Below are positions 18,548-27,327 of a DNA stretch of 64,000 nucleotides, in pieces. Source of the stretch: Anaerobacillus alkalilacustris. GTDB lineage: Bacteria; Bacillota; Bacilli; Bacillales; Anaerobacillaceae. Numbering within the stretch: the first letter of the stretch is position 1; each line of letters opens with the position of its first letter. The notes under the pieces are model-generated. The model saw only the letters and a program-made list of their open reading frames with translations, was not told the origin of the DNA and did no database searches. The position numbers and the translations under genes are program-made. The stretch lies in contig NZ_MLQR01000001.1 of assembly GCF_001866005.1 (NCBI RefSeq), positions 721,841 to 785,840 on the forward strand. Direction: 5' to 3'.

Positions 18548-20526
18548 TACGACACCTTCCTATTTGGACCTTTATACCTTGGTGTAATGTTTCCATATTT
18601 CCCACCCCAGATTGCAAAGATTGATCCTAGAACTAATACATAACTACCGATCCAAACCCAACGAACTAACGGATTTACCTTAACAACAAAAGTTGCTCTT
18701 TCATCACTTTCCCAAGCACTTAAAACGACATATAAATCTTCACGAAGGTTTCCTAATACCGCCACATTTGTTGAAGGTTCTTCCCAATTCCCGTAAAAAA
18801 TTCGTTCAGGTTGGACATAACCAATTTCTTTACCATCTCTTTGTACACGAATATTAGCAAATACTACATCGTTTAAGCCTTCCGAACGTTGTGCAATATA
18901 TTCATACGTTAAAACATAGTCTTCAATTTCAATCGTTCCGCCTTTTGGAATAGTTTTCATCGTTTCACTATCAAAGTTTGAACCAACAATTCCGATTGCC
19001 ATAAGAGCAATACCAAAGTGTACGATATACCCACCGTAACGTCGGCGATTTTTAACCATTAACCAATATAAAGCTACTGGAACCGATTCTTTTGTTACTT
19101 TTCTTCTCGCCTTCACTCCACGGTAAAATTCTAAAATATGTGTTAGTATCATAAACGAAATAATACCATAGGAGATGATCGGATAAGCGGCTCTCATTCC
19201 TAAGCCTGCTAACAAACCAACAATAACTAAGCTAATAATCGCCGGAATTAAGAAGTTATCTCGTAAATTCTTAGTCGTTGAGCGTTGCCAAGCAATTAAA
19301 GGACAAACAGCCATAACAAAAATTAACGCTAGTAAAATTGGTGACATAACTGTGTTAAAAAACGGAATCCCTACTGTTACCTTGTAGCCCCTTACTGCCT
19401 CAGATACTAACGGGAAAATCGTTCCCCAAAACACCGCAAACGTACCACCAACTAAAATTAAATTATTAACTAGGAAACTACTTTCTTTTGATAAAAACGA
19501 TTCAAACTGACCACTATCTTGTTTCAATAAATGATATCTACTCATTAAAATATATAAAGAGAATATAACTGCTAACGCCATGAAGATTAAGAAATACGCA
19601 CCTAGATTTGAATCACCAAAGGCATGTACTGAAGTTAGCACTCCACTCCTTACTAAAAACGTTCCAAAGAGTGTTAACGCATAAGAAAGAATAATTAAAC
19701 TAATGTTCCAGATTTTCAACATACCTTTTCGTTCTTGGATCATGACAGAGTGTAAGTATGCAGTTACCGTTAACCACGGCATAAATGAGGCATTTTCTAC
19801 TGGGTCCCAAGCCCAATAACCGCCCCAACCTAATTCCATGTATGCCCAATAACCACCAATTACGTTTCCTAAAGTTAAGAACACCCAAGCAACGATCGTC
19901 CAACGTCTAGTCATGCGAAGCCAAAAAGCATCGATATTTTTAATAATTAGTGCAGCAATTGCAAAAGCAAACGGTACTGCTAATCCAACATAACCTAGAT
20001 ATAAGGTCACCGGGTGAAGAAGCATTCCAGGGTCTTGTAGCATCGGATTTAATCCACGACCTTCAGCTGGAACATAATCTAGCAATATAAATGGTTTCGT
20101 TACAAAACTTAATATAAGGTAGAAGAAAATTGTATTAGCTAGCATAATCGAACAAACATAAGGGGTTAATGGATTGTTTTTCATTTTCTTTGAATATGCA
20201 ACCATAAAGGTATACATCGTTAAGAAAAATGTCCAAAGTAGTAAAGAGCCTGCATTCCCTGCCCATAAAGCTGCTAACTTATAAACTAAAGGTAGATCCG
20301 TACTCGTGTATGATGCAACATACTCAAACTGCAATTGACTAGTACCTAAGGCAATAAATAATATTGCCATGGAAATAGTCGCTAAAATAAAGACAGCTAA
20401 AGTAGCCGCTTTCCCACTATCTACTAACCTTTGATCTTGTTTATATATCCCTAAAATAAATATAATAAATGCATAAATTGATAAAGCTAACGCCAAATAA
20501 ATTGATAAATTTCCGATAATATGCAC
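18547..20526 (-). CDS. ccmF: Cytochrome c haem lyase subunit CcmF
   Basis: 659 residues and about 15 membrane helices, the size of CcmF. The WWD motif WGGYWAWDPVENASFMPWL lies around residues 229-247, with conserved outer histidines before and after (LLHPVTLYLGY, LTSVHAFGDSN) and a C-terminal soluble loop. CcmF transfers haem from CcmE to apocytochrome. I use the GTG at 20524-20526 with AAGGTGA 6 nt upstream; the longer frame to 20577 runs into a hairpin. Confidence 0.95.
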   Translation of the reverse strand: MHIIGNLSIYLALALSIYAFIIFILGIYKQDQRLVDSGKAATLAVFILATISMAILFIALGTSQLQFEYVASYTSTDLPLVYKLAALWAGNAGSLLLWTFFLTMYTFMVAYSKKMKNNPLTPYVCSIMLANTIFFYLILSFVTKPFILLDYVPAEGRGLNPMLQDPGMLLHPVTLYLGYVGLAVPFAFAIAALIIKNIDAFWLRMTRRWTIVAWVFLTLGNVIGGYWAYMELGWGGYWAWDPVENASFMPWLTVTAYLHSVMIQERKGMLKIWNISLIILSYALTLFGTFLVRSGVLTSVHAFGDSNLGAYFLIFMALAVIFSLYILMSRYHLLKQDSGQFESFLSKESSFLVNNLILVGGTFAVFWGTIFPLVSEAVRGYKVTVGIPFFNTVMSPILLALIFVMAVCPLIAWQRSTTKNLRDNFLIPAIISLVIVGLLAGLGMRAAYPIISYGIISFMILTHILEFYRGVKARRKVTKESVPVALYWLMVKNRRRYGGYIVHFGIALMAIGIVGSNFDSETMKTIPKGGTIEIEDYVLTYEYIAQRSEGLNDVVFANIRVQRDGKEIGYVQPERIFYGNWEEPSTNVAVLGNLREDLYVVLSAWESDERATFVVKVNPLVRWVWIGSYVLVLGSIFAIWGGKYGNITPRYKGPNRKVS

Positions 20527-20557
20527 GATGTTCACCTTCTTTGTTTTTAGATCACTA

Positions 20558-20600
20558 AGATAAAAGAGGCCTTTCACAAGGAGTAACCCTGCAAGGCCTA
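20558..20600 (-). terminator. Hairpin between ccmE and ccmF, possible attenuator
   Basis: Minus-strand arms AGGCCTT and AAGGCCT enclose GCAGGG..CCTTGTG and are followed by CTTTTATC. It could cut transcription after ccmE or tune the E:F ratio; the T-run is weak. Confidence 0.45.
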
Positions 20601-20622
20601 AATACCCTTAGTGTATTGTTTC

Positions 20623-21063
20623 TTAATCGTTCTCTAGAAGCTCTTTATGGAACTCAGCATCATAGTTAGAAGGATCCTCTCCTTCATATTTTGACGGACA
20701 TTTCGTTTGGACACGTTCTGCTCGGAACGGTTCCCCTGGTTCAATATACCCCCCTAGGATAACAATAACTCCTTCTGAAAAGTTATCTGGCCTCGGACGA
20801 TCGTGGAAAACAGATAGCACATTCCCATCTTCATCAACAATATCAAAGCGTAGCTCTATTTCATCTGCTCTCCAATCAATAGAATCTTCAATTAGGAATC
20901 CTTCTGTCGTAATGTAACGATCCTTGTATTTCTCTGGGTTTGTGATTGCTTCGTGAAGAGGGATCTCCGTACCACTAGCTCCTGGTGTTGCAGCAATTAA
21001 TAATATTAAGATAGCTATAATAATTGTACTTCCACCCAGTAAAACTTTAGTATTTTTCTTCAT
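20623..21063 (-). CDS. ccmE: Haem chaperone CcmE, cysteine (CXXXY) type
   Basis: 146 residues with an N-terminal signal anchor (about 7-25), an OB-fold beta domain and a flexible C-terminal tail. In classical CcmE a His in HDENY binds haem covalently. Here the corresponding place reads KCPSKYEGED, a CXXXY motif, as described for archaeal and Desulfovibrio CcmE. The length and partner genes support the call. Between the membrane protein at 21079 and ccmF. Confidence 0.88.
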   Translation of the reverse strand: MKKNTKVLLGGSTIIIAILILLIAATPGASGTEIPLHEAITNPEKYKDRYITTEGFLIEDSIDWRADEIELRFDIVDEDGNVLSVFHDRPRPDNFSEGVIVILGGYIEPGEPFRAERVQTKCPSKYEGEDPSNYDAEFHKELLEND

Positions 21064-21078
21064 CTTAACGCCTCCCCT

Positions 21079-22080
21079 TTAATCTAACTTTGATCTTTTT
21101 TCTTTATATGTTCTTTCATCAATTTGCCCATCGGCTAATAATTTTCTAAGCTTTTTTATTTCTTCATCTTTATTAACAATCTTTTTCGGCGTGTCTTTAT
21201 TCTCTTTAGTTTGAGTTTGTGGCATATTCTTTTTGCGAATAATAATAAAGATAAAAGCTCCTATCATTAGGAACATTAATATTACCATGACAATATTTTC
21301 AGCATTCATAAAAGATTCATTACCTTGATTTTGTATAGGTGCTTGTTGGTTAAGACCTGCGTGTGTTTCATCATTAGGCATCGTGAAGTCGTTAAATGCT
21401 TCAACTGTAGTTACGATACTATCCTTCTTATAAGAAACGTTAAAATCAAGAATCTCACCTTGTTTTATATCGTTATACTCAAAAACTTGTATTTCTACTC
21501 CAAATGATTGTGTTATTAAATCTGCTTCTTTATTAATTTGAAAATTTTCTGCTTGAAAAGGGGCGTAAAATGTTAAACTCAAATATTGAATATCAGAGTC
21601 TGGAATATATTCATATTGGAAATTTCGTTCAACCTCTCCTTCGATAGGAGCACTGAAATATTCCAAAACGAAATAGTACTCATCATTAGGTTGGATAGGG
21701 TTCGATGGAGACCAAGAAAAGTATTGCTCCTCAAAATTAACTGTATAGGCCTCTTCTGTTGGTTGAGTATCAGTTGGATCTTTAAATTGAGCCACAAAAC
21801 CTTCTTTAAAAAGTGGCAAATGAGTAGGAACACTTATTGTAATTTCACCATTAAAAACGCTATCAGAATGGTTAGTAAATGTTCCATGATAACCAACTAG
21901 CAAAGAAGGAATAGTATCATCCCAATCTTCAGGATTTATAAACTCTGGCATTACTTTTATATCTAATTCTGTTAAAGAAATTTCAGCCTCACTACTATAT
22001 ACCTCGTTTACTGGTAAGATGGTTATTTGTATTAAGAGGATCAGTGCAAATAGGACAAAGCCTCTAAATTTCCTTTTCAT
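21079..22080 (-). CDS. Secreted/membrane-anchored protein, first gene of the ccm operon
   Basis: 333 residues, not assigned to a named family. A signal peptide (about residues 1-28), an extracellular beta-rich domain of about 220 residues, a transmembrane helix near residues 262-282, and a cytosolic tail ending in a SHOCT-like segment KKLRKLLADGQIDERTYKEK. I start at the ATG at 22078-22080 (MKRKFRG) with GGGGAG upstream. An FNR-type palindrome precedes it, so it probably leads the ccm operon. A role in cytochrome biogenesis is inferred only from position. Confidence 0.75.
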   Translation of the reverse strand: MKRKFRGFVLFALILLIQITILPVNEVYSSEAEISLTELDIKVMPEFINPEDWDDTIPSLLVGYHGTFTNHSDSVFNGEITISVPTHLPLFKEGFVAQFKDPTDTQPTEEAYTVNFEEQYFSWSPSNPIQPNDEYYFVLEYFSAPIEGEVERNFQYEYIPDSDIQYLSLTFYAPFQAENFQINKEADLITQSFGVEIQVFEYNDIKQGEILDFNVSYKKDSIVTTVEAFNDFTMPNDETHAGLNQQAPIQNQGNESFMNAENIVMVILMFLMIGAFIFIIIRKKNMPQTQTKENKDTPKKIVNKDEEIKKLRKLLADGQIDERTYKEKRSKLD

Positions 22081-22137
22081 ATATATTTCTCCCCTTCTAT
22101 TCATCTATGTCTCTATATAAATACTCCCTAGTTTGAC

Positions 22138-22178
22138 TTTATAATGTAATCGATTTAATAACTGTGAAAAATGTCACA
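22138..22178 (-). promoter_or_regulatory. FNR-type operator A and promoter of the ccm operon
   Basis: Perfect palindrome TGTGA-AAAATG-TCACA at 22163-22178. A -10-like TATAAA lies at 22138-22143 on the minus strand, placing the site near -40, the class II activator position. Known consensus of Bacillus FNR (and CRP) is TGTGA-N6-TCACA. Confidence 0.75.
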
Positions 22179-22303
22179 GGAGAGAGTGAAATAACTGTGA
22201 CTGATTTATGTGATAATGTGGGATTTTCCAATATTAAACAACAATTACAAAAAACCATTAAAAACGATGTTAAAACTAACAAAATCCATTATTGCCAAAA
22301 CTA

Positions 22304-22340
22304 AAGAAAAAAACACCACAAAATATTTGCGGTGTTTTTA
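22304..22340 (-). terminator. Intrinsic terminator after nrfA1
   Basis: Minus-strand stem AACACCGCAAA / TTGTGGTGTT with short loop and a following T-run. Confidence 0.85.
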
Positions 22341-22349
22341 CATATTTTT

Positions 22350-23795
22350 TTAATATTGTGCTGGGAACCATTCATTTATTGCATGTTTGTGTTTTTCAAA
22401 ATGATCTTCTTCATCATAAATAGTTTGCATCGTTACTTCAATTTGGCGTTTCAACTCTTCAATATCTTCACCTAATTTTGCTAATTCTTCAGTAGCCTTA
22501 ACAATTGCTGCTTGAGATTCAATTGAAGAAATTCTAAACGCATCTATTGATCCATCAGGGTTATGAAAACCATAAGAATTCTCAGCAGCTATAAAATCCC
22601 AATACCATTGAGCTTTTCTAACATGTTGCTGTGCTTCTCCAATTTTTTCTTCTGATACTCCTGCAGTGATCATGCGGTTCACATAGTAATGGGAAATTGT
22701 GTTTAACTCCTGAGCCTCTAGTAATGCAACTTTATGACGTTCTTGAATGTCTTTAACACGATCCTCTAACTGTGTTGGTGTTTTATCACCGTGACATGTG
22801 CGACAAGATTCTTCTATAGTTTCTAAAGGAGATCCCCACCGGTGAGAAGAGATTTTCTTTTTACCATCGACACGTTGGTAAGGCATATGACAGTCTGAAC
22901 AAGAAACACCTGCTGTTCCGTGCGGCCCATAGCTAGATAACTCAAATTCAGGGTGCTGAGCTTTTAGTGAAGGAGTTCCAGAAATTTGGTGTATCCAATC
23001 GTAATCAAAACCTTGCTCTTTAGCAATTGTTTCTTTATATTCATATATATTTTCAACTCGTAAACCTAAGTCCCAAGGGAATGTTACTTTATTCTTTTCT
23101 GGTTCAAAATAATATTCTACGTGACATTGTGCACATACATAAGTACGCATATCATTTTGAGTTGCTCGTGATAAATCTACTCCCATTCTTTCCATTGCAT
23201 TTGTGAAAGATGGTCGAGTCACTCTCAATTCCATTGTAACCGGGTCATGACAATCTGAGCAACCAATTGAAATATGCCCCCATTCTCCTAATTCTTCACT
23301 AACTCCAGGAGCCCCAAGTTCAGTAATACGTGGAAGAATTTCATTATTGAAATTAGCTGCCCAATATTCATCTCCAAATTCTTCATCACTAAGTAGATGA
23401 GGTACTACAGATGATTTACATGTTAAGCATGAACCACCTGTCTTATCTGTAACTCGTCTAATATTAATTTGATCTTCTAAGGCATATGTGTGACCTCGTG
23501 TTGTATTATACTCAACTGCAAATCCATACCCACTCCATAAAGCCGGAAGATACGGTTCGATTGAAGGATCACTTTTAGGAATAACGTCCTTTTCATTGAC
23601 CATATTTTTCATGTAACTTTCCCATTGTAGAGGAAATTGATCTTTAAATGCTATATTCAAAAATTCATTTTTGTCTAAACCTGTGTCCATAGGTTCATTT
23701 TCTTTTGCTTCAGAACTACTACACGCCACTAAGGCTGTGAGCAACAAGAAATACAACGCTATTAACAAAAGTGACTTTTTCTTGAAGTTCCCCAT
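22350..23795 (-). CDS. nrfA: Ammonia-forming cytochrome c nitrite reductase, copy 1
   Basis: Pentahaem enzyme reducing nitrite to ammonium. 481 residues with a lipoprotein signal (LTALVACSSS), the catalytic lysine-ligated haem motif CLTCK near residue 119, and four CxxCH motifs: CSDCH, CAQCH, CSDCH, CRTCH. The catalytic stretch LKAQHPE and GPHG before haem 4 match NrfA. It lies 25 bp after its nrfH partner, so NrfA is expected on the outer membrane face docked to NrfH. Confidence 0.95.
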   Translation of the reverse strand: MGNFKKKSLLLIALYFLLLTALVACSSSEAKENEPMDTGLDKNEFLNIAFKDQFPLQWESYMKNMVNEKDVIPKSDPSIEPYLPALWSGYGFAVEYNTTRGHTYALEDQINIRRVTDKTGGSCLTCKSSVVPHLLSDEEFGDEYWAANFNNEILPRITELGAPGVSEELGEWGHISIGCSDCHDPVTMELRVTRPSFTNAMERMGVDLSRATQNDMRTYVCAQCHVEYYFEPEKNKVTFPWDLGLRVENIYEYKETIAKEQGFDYDWIHQISGTPSLKAQHPEFELSSYGPHGTAGVSCSDCHMPYQRVDGKKKISSHRWGSPLETIEESCRTCHGDKTPTQLEDRVKDIQERHKVALLEAQELNTISHYYVNRMITAGVSEEKIGEAQQHVRKAQWYWDFIAAENSYGFHNPDGSIDAFRISSIESQAAIVKATEELAKLGEDIEELKRQIEVTMQTIYDEEDHFEKHKHAINEWFPAQY

Positions 23796-23820
23796 TTATT
23801 TCATCCCTTTCAACTATTAA

Positions 23821-24324
23821 TTACCTATTAAACTCAAAATTACCTGGTTCAAACCACTCATCAGGTCGGAAATCACCACTCATATGTGGTACTTGACGAT
23901 GGCAATCAATACATGAGCCTTTAGCGTCATGTGAAATATTTTGTAACCCTGGTTCATGACAACTAATACAGTTTTTCTCAATAATTTCTCTAGATTTTGC
24001 AGTGGCATGAATGACATCTGGTATTTTACTAGCACCAATTGTTGTCATATAACCATGACTTACTGCACTAATTCCTTTGAACGTATATTTTGCGATTTTA
24101 CTATCTGTAGGTGCGTGACAATCGTTACAGTTAAGAGCAGCATGATTAGAGTTATTAAATGTTGTTATTGTTCTTTCATAGACGTGACAACTAGCACAAA
24201 ACTCTGGAGTATCAGTAGCGTTGATCGCCCCCTCTGTTACAGCAAGCCCTACTATACCAATAAAGACACCGACTAATGTAAACAGTAGAAGTTTTTTGTT
24301 CAGTTTCTCTAGTAGTTTTTTCAC
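23821..24324 (-). CDS. nrfH: NrfH, tetrahaem quinol dehydrogenase, copy 1
   Basis: 167 residues: one N-terminal transmembrane helix (about 12-32) and four haem motifs CASCH, CNDCH, CISCH, CIDCH, the NapC/NirT-family layout. It takes electrons from menaquinol and passes them to NrfA. The first haem motif continues CASCHVY, where NrfH usually has CxxCHxM with Met as ligand; copy 2 keeps the Met. GTG start after a long GGAGGGGGG ribosome-binding site. Confidence 0.93.
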   Translation of the reverse strand: MKKLLEKLNKKLLLFTLVGVFIGIVGLAVTEGAINATDTPEFCASCHVYERTITTFNNSNHAALNCNDCHAPTDSKIAKYTFKGISAVSHGYMTTIGASKIPDVIHATAKSREIIEKNCISCHEPGLQNISHDAKGSCIDCHRQVPHMSGDFRPDEWFEPGNFEFNR

Positions 24325-24511
24325 GTTCTCCCCCCTCCCAAAAGTATCTTTAGTAATTTTATAGGTTAACTAGGTAATAGTTAAATGGAATATTACCTAA
24401 AATTAGTACCTAACAAGTCCTTGGTATGTAAAACCATTCAACATTAAAATCATAATTTCACACAAAATTATATAATCTACTATAAGATTACGTTCAAACC
24501 TTTGACACCAC

Positions 24512-24527
24512 TGTGAGAAATATCACT
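24512..24527 (-). promoter_or_regulatory. FNR-type operator B upstream of nrfH1
   Basis: TGTGA-GAAATA-TCACT, one mismatch to the palindrome. -10-like TATAGT and TAATCT follow about 25-35 nt downstream on the minus strand. Confidence 0.65.
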
Positions 24528-24562
24528 CATCTTTGTGAACATTTTTTGAACAAACTTAAAAA

Positions 24563-24622
24563 GAAAAGCGCAAGGCGCGCGCCTGGAGCTAGACAGTTTT
24601 CAAGTTAGAAATTTATAAATTG
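24563..24622 (+). repeat. Dispersed intergenic repeat, copy D (minimal)
   Basis: Only the two ends remain: AGAAAAGCGCAAGGCGCG joined to CGCCTGGAGCTAGACAG, then TTCAAGTTAGAAATTTATAA. The junction forms a GC-rich palindrome. It lies between two FNR sites. Confidence 0.8.
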
Positions 24623-24807
24623 TGATTATGCAAAAAAACTCTTAACCTTTATATATAGAATATTCTCACCTCCTAGTCATGTCGCTTTGAAGCTTATTAT
24701 CAAAGGATATAGAGATTTTGTTAAAAAAAATCATTTTTTCACTATTGATATGTTTAGAAATGACTGGCACACAAAACAACTTTTAACATGAGCAAAAATG
24801 CCACAAC

Positions 24808-24823
24808 TGTGATCATCATCACA
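24808..24823 (-). promoter_or_regulatory. FNR-type operator C
   Basis: Perfect TGTGA-TCATCA-TCACA. It is upstream of nrfH1 by about 480 bp and just downstream of the nrfA2 terminator; the target may be a lost gene or a long nrfH1 leader. Confidence 0.65.
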
Positions 24824-24864
24824 TTTCATTGTGACAAATTCATGAACAAAAAGTTGAAAAATAT

Positions 24865-24905
24865 AAAAAAACTCCTTTCAAAGTGATGATCTTTGAAAGG
24901 AGTTG
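24865..24905 (-). terminator. Intrinsic terminator after nrfA2
   Basis: Minus-strand perfect stem AACTCCTTTCAAAG / CTTTGAAAGGAGTT then seven T. Confidence 0.92.
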
Positions 24906-24918
24906 CTAAAATTATAAA

Positions 24919-26391
24919 CTAGTTATCACGAACATTCGGGAACCATTCGTTAATTGCCTGCTTATGTTTTTCATGAGAAACTGTTTCATTGATAACATTT
25001 TGTTTTGTTACTTCAATTTGACGCTCTAACTCATCAATATCTTCCCCGATAGCCATTAATGCTCTTGTAGCAACAAGAATAGCTTCTTGAGATCGATCAA
25101 TTGATCTTGCAAATGACGCCATCGCACCGTCTGGATTATGGAACCCATACGAATTTTCAGCAGCAGGCATATCCCAGAACCATTGTCCTTCACGCACTAG
25201 CGCTTGAACTTCTTTAATCTTTTCTTCATCAACACCACGAGTAATCATACGGTTTACATAGTAGTGAGCAGTTGCACCAATATCTTGTGCTCTTAATAAT
25301 TGTTCTTTATGACGTTTTTGAATATCTCCCACACGGGTTTCTAAATAGTCTTGTGACTTATCACCATGACAAGTGCGACAAGATTCTTCAATTGTTAATA
25401 GTGGTGAGCCCCAACGGTGGGATGAAATCTTTTTCTTACCGTCTACTCTTTGATATGGCATATGACAATCCGCACACGATACTGTTTGGTGAGGACCATA
25501 GCTCCATAATTCATATTCAGGATGTTGAGCTTTTAAGATTGGTGTATTAGAAATAGTAGAAACATACTCACCTTTAAAACCACCTTCTCTTGAAGCTTGG
25601 TACTCAGAGTATTCCCACTGATCTTCAAATGTTAATCCATACCCCCAAGGGAATGTTGTTTGTAAATCATTTAATGGATCGAAATAGTATTCAACATGAC
25701 ATTGGGCACAAACTAGAGAACGCATATCATGTTGGGTTGCATTTTCATAATCAAACCCTAATCTATCTAATGCGTCAGTTAATTGCGGAAGAGAAATACG
25801 TAATTCCATAGTTACAGGATCATGGCATGTAGCACATCCAACAGATGCATGGCCCCACTCAGCAACATTTCCTTTACCATCAGTCATCATACCTTTATCA
25901 TCGCCTGCGAATTCTTCTAACCATGGTAGTGCTTCTTCATGATAGTTAAGTTTATATGCACGTTCAGGACCAAACTCCTCAATCATTGCAGGGAAGACAG
26001 TTGTCTTACATGACATACAAGCAGAAACTGCATTTGGGTTTCCAGTAATTCGTCTAACATTCATTTGATCTTCAAACGCATATGTGTGACCGCGTGTTAA
26101 GTTATATTCAACCGCAAAACCAAATCCGTTCCAAACAATCGGTAAAAGTGGCTCAATTGAAGGATCATTTTTGGGTACTACTTCTTTTTCATTCTCCATG
26201 TTTTTCATATAACTTTCCCAATGTAGAGGAAACTTATCTTTAAATGCTAAGTTATTCCATTCGTTTGGATCTAGTCCAGTGTTCATTGGCTCTTTCTCTT
26301 GCGCTTGAGATCCTGAACACCCTACTAATACAAGCATTAAGATGGCAGATATTATTAGTAACAAAAGCGATTTTTTGTTAGTGCTACGCAT
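24919..26391 (-). CDS. nrfA: Ammonia-forming cytochrome c nitrite reductase, copy 2
   Basis: 490 residues, a paralogue of the gene at 22350-23795. Lipoprotein signal (LVGCSGSQ), catalytic CMSCK and four CxxCH motifs (CATCH, CAQCH, CADCH, CRTCH), with LKAQHPE and SYGPHQTVSC as in NrfA. I start at the second ATG (26389-26391), 9 nt after AAAGGA, since the first ATG abuts the ribosome-binding site. The nrfH2 stop overlaps this region, so the pair is coupled. Confidence 0.94.
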   Translation of the reverse strand: MRSTNKKSLLLLIISAILMLVLVGCSGSQAQEKEPMNTGLDPNEWNNLAFKDKFPLHWESYMKNMENEKEVVPKNDPSIEPLLPIVWNGFGFAVEYNLTRGHTYAFEDQMNVRRITGNPNAVSACMSCKTTVFPAMIEEFGPERAYKLNYHEEALPWLEEFAGDDKGMMTDGKGNVAEWGHASVGCATCHDPVTMELRISLPQLTDALDRLGFDYENATQHDMRSLVCAQCHVEYYFDPLNDLQTTFPWGYGLTFEDQWEYSEYQASREGGFKGEYVSTISNTPILKAQHPEYELWSYGPHQTVSCADCHMPYQRVDGKKKISSHRWGSPLLTIEESCRTCHGDKSQDYLETRVGDIQKRHKEQLLRAQDIGATAHYYVNRMITRGVDEEKIKEVQALVREGQWFWDMPAAENSYGFHNPDGAMASFARSIDRSQEAILVATRALMAIGEDIDELERQIEVTKQNVINETVSHEKHKQAINEWFPNVRDN

Positions 26392-26396
26392 TATAT

Positions 26397-26924
26397 TCAT
26401 TCCTTTCTATTATTAGTTGGTTCTGCAAATTTAAATTGTCCAGGCTCAAACCATTCAGCCGGTCTAAAGTCACCTTTATTATGCGGTACTTGACGGTGAC
26501 AATCGATACAGCTATCATATGCACCACTGTGATCTACGTTTTGTAACCCTGGTTCATGACAACTAATACAATTGTTATTAATAACTTCTTGCGAATCGGC
26601 TGTGGCATGTAATACATCAGGAATTTTACTAGCTCCAAGAGTATTCATGTACATATGACCTACCCCTGCTTTTGCTTTAAAGGCCATTTTAGCTGTAAAA
26701 CTATCACGTGGTGCATGACAATCATTACAAGTTAATGCAGCATGATTAGAATTTGCGAAAGTTTCAAATGCCGTCCCCATGATGTGACAGCTAGAACAGA
26801 ACTCACCCGTATCCGTCGCTTTCATCGTTCCAGCAGTCCCTGCAAAAAGAACGATACCTGCAAAAATACCAATCAAAGTAAATAATAAAACTTTCTTGTC
26901 TAGTTTTCTCAGCAAATCTCTCAC
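26397..26924 (-). CDS. nrfH: NrfH, tetrahaem quinol dehydrogenase, copy 2
   Basis: 175 residues, one transmembrane helix then CSSCH, CNDCH, CISCH and CIDCH. The first motif reads CSSCHIM, keeping the Met expected as haem-1 ligand in NrfH, unlike copy 1. GTG start after GGGGAGAGAG. It forms an operon with nrfA2 behind an FNR-type class II promoter. Confidence 0.93.
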   Translation of the reverse strand: MRDLLRKLDKKVLLFTLIGIFAGIVLFAGTAGTMKATDTGEFCSSCHIMGTAFETFANSNHAALTCNDCHAPRDSFTAKMAFKAKAGVGHMYMNTLGASKIPDVLHATADSQEVINNNCISCHEPGLQNVDHSGAYDSCIDCHRQVPHNKGDFRPAEWFEPGQFKFAEPTNNRKE

Positions 26925-27042
26925 CGGTCTCTCTCCCCTTTCTTAAGTAAGTACACTATTGATTAAACACCTAATAACGGAGCTTAATACCGAAACTAAG
27001 AACATGTATAAAAGTAAAAATGATTTTTTTCTCTATGCTTTT

Positions 27043-27085
27043 ATCATACTTTCATACATTTTCCCACAATGTGATAAAAATCACT
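27043..27085 (-). promoter_or_regulatory. FNR-type operator D and class II promoter of nrfH2-nrfA2
   Basis: TGTGA-TAAAAA-TCACT at 27070-27085 and a -10 TATGAT at 27043-27048 (minus strand). With the start site 7 nt beyond the -10, the palindrome centre is at -41.5, the textbook FNR/CRP class II spacing. Confidence 0.8.
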
Positions 27086-27259
27086 TTTTTTGTGACGTAG
27101 TTGTGAACGATGATTTATCCAAAAAGAAAAAAGCAAAAATTTATTCTCGCGGGCTAAAAAAGCACTATTTAGTGTATTTAGTAGCTACTATTTAATATTT
27201 GAACCAACCTTTTTATATTTTCTTTCAAAAAAATGTTTAATTTTATGAAAACAAACAAC

Positions 27260-27312
27260 AAAAAGAGACTAACTCTGTAGAAACGCATAATGCGATCTAA
27301 GAGTCAGCCCCT
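27260..27312 (-). terminator. Intrinsic terminator after the peptide-binding protein gene
   Basis: Minus-strand arms GGCTGACTCT and AGAGTTAGTCTC with an inner CGCATTATGCG hairpin, then TTTTT. Confidence 0.8.
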
Positions 27313-27327
27313 TTTACGTTATCATCC

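Larger units (their letters stand above)
24325..24918. other. Long regulatory gap upstream of nrfHA copy 1
   Basis: No ORF. It holds two FNR-type operators (24512-24527 and 24808-24823), a dispersed repeat (24563-24622) between them, and the nrfA2 terminator. A strong Shine-Dalgarno AGGAGGTGA on the minus strand near 24670-24678 has no start codon at a useful distance, hinting that a former gene was replaced by the repeat. Confidence 0.6.
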
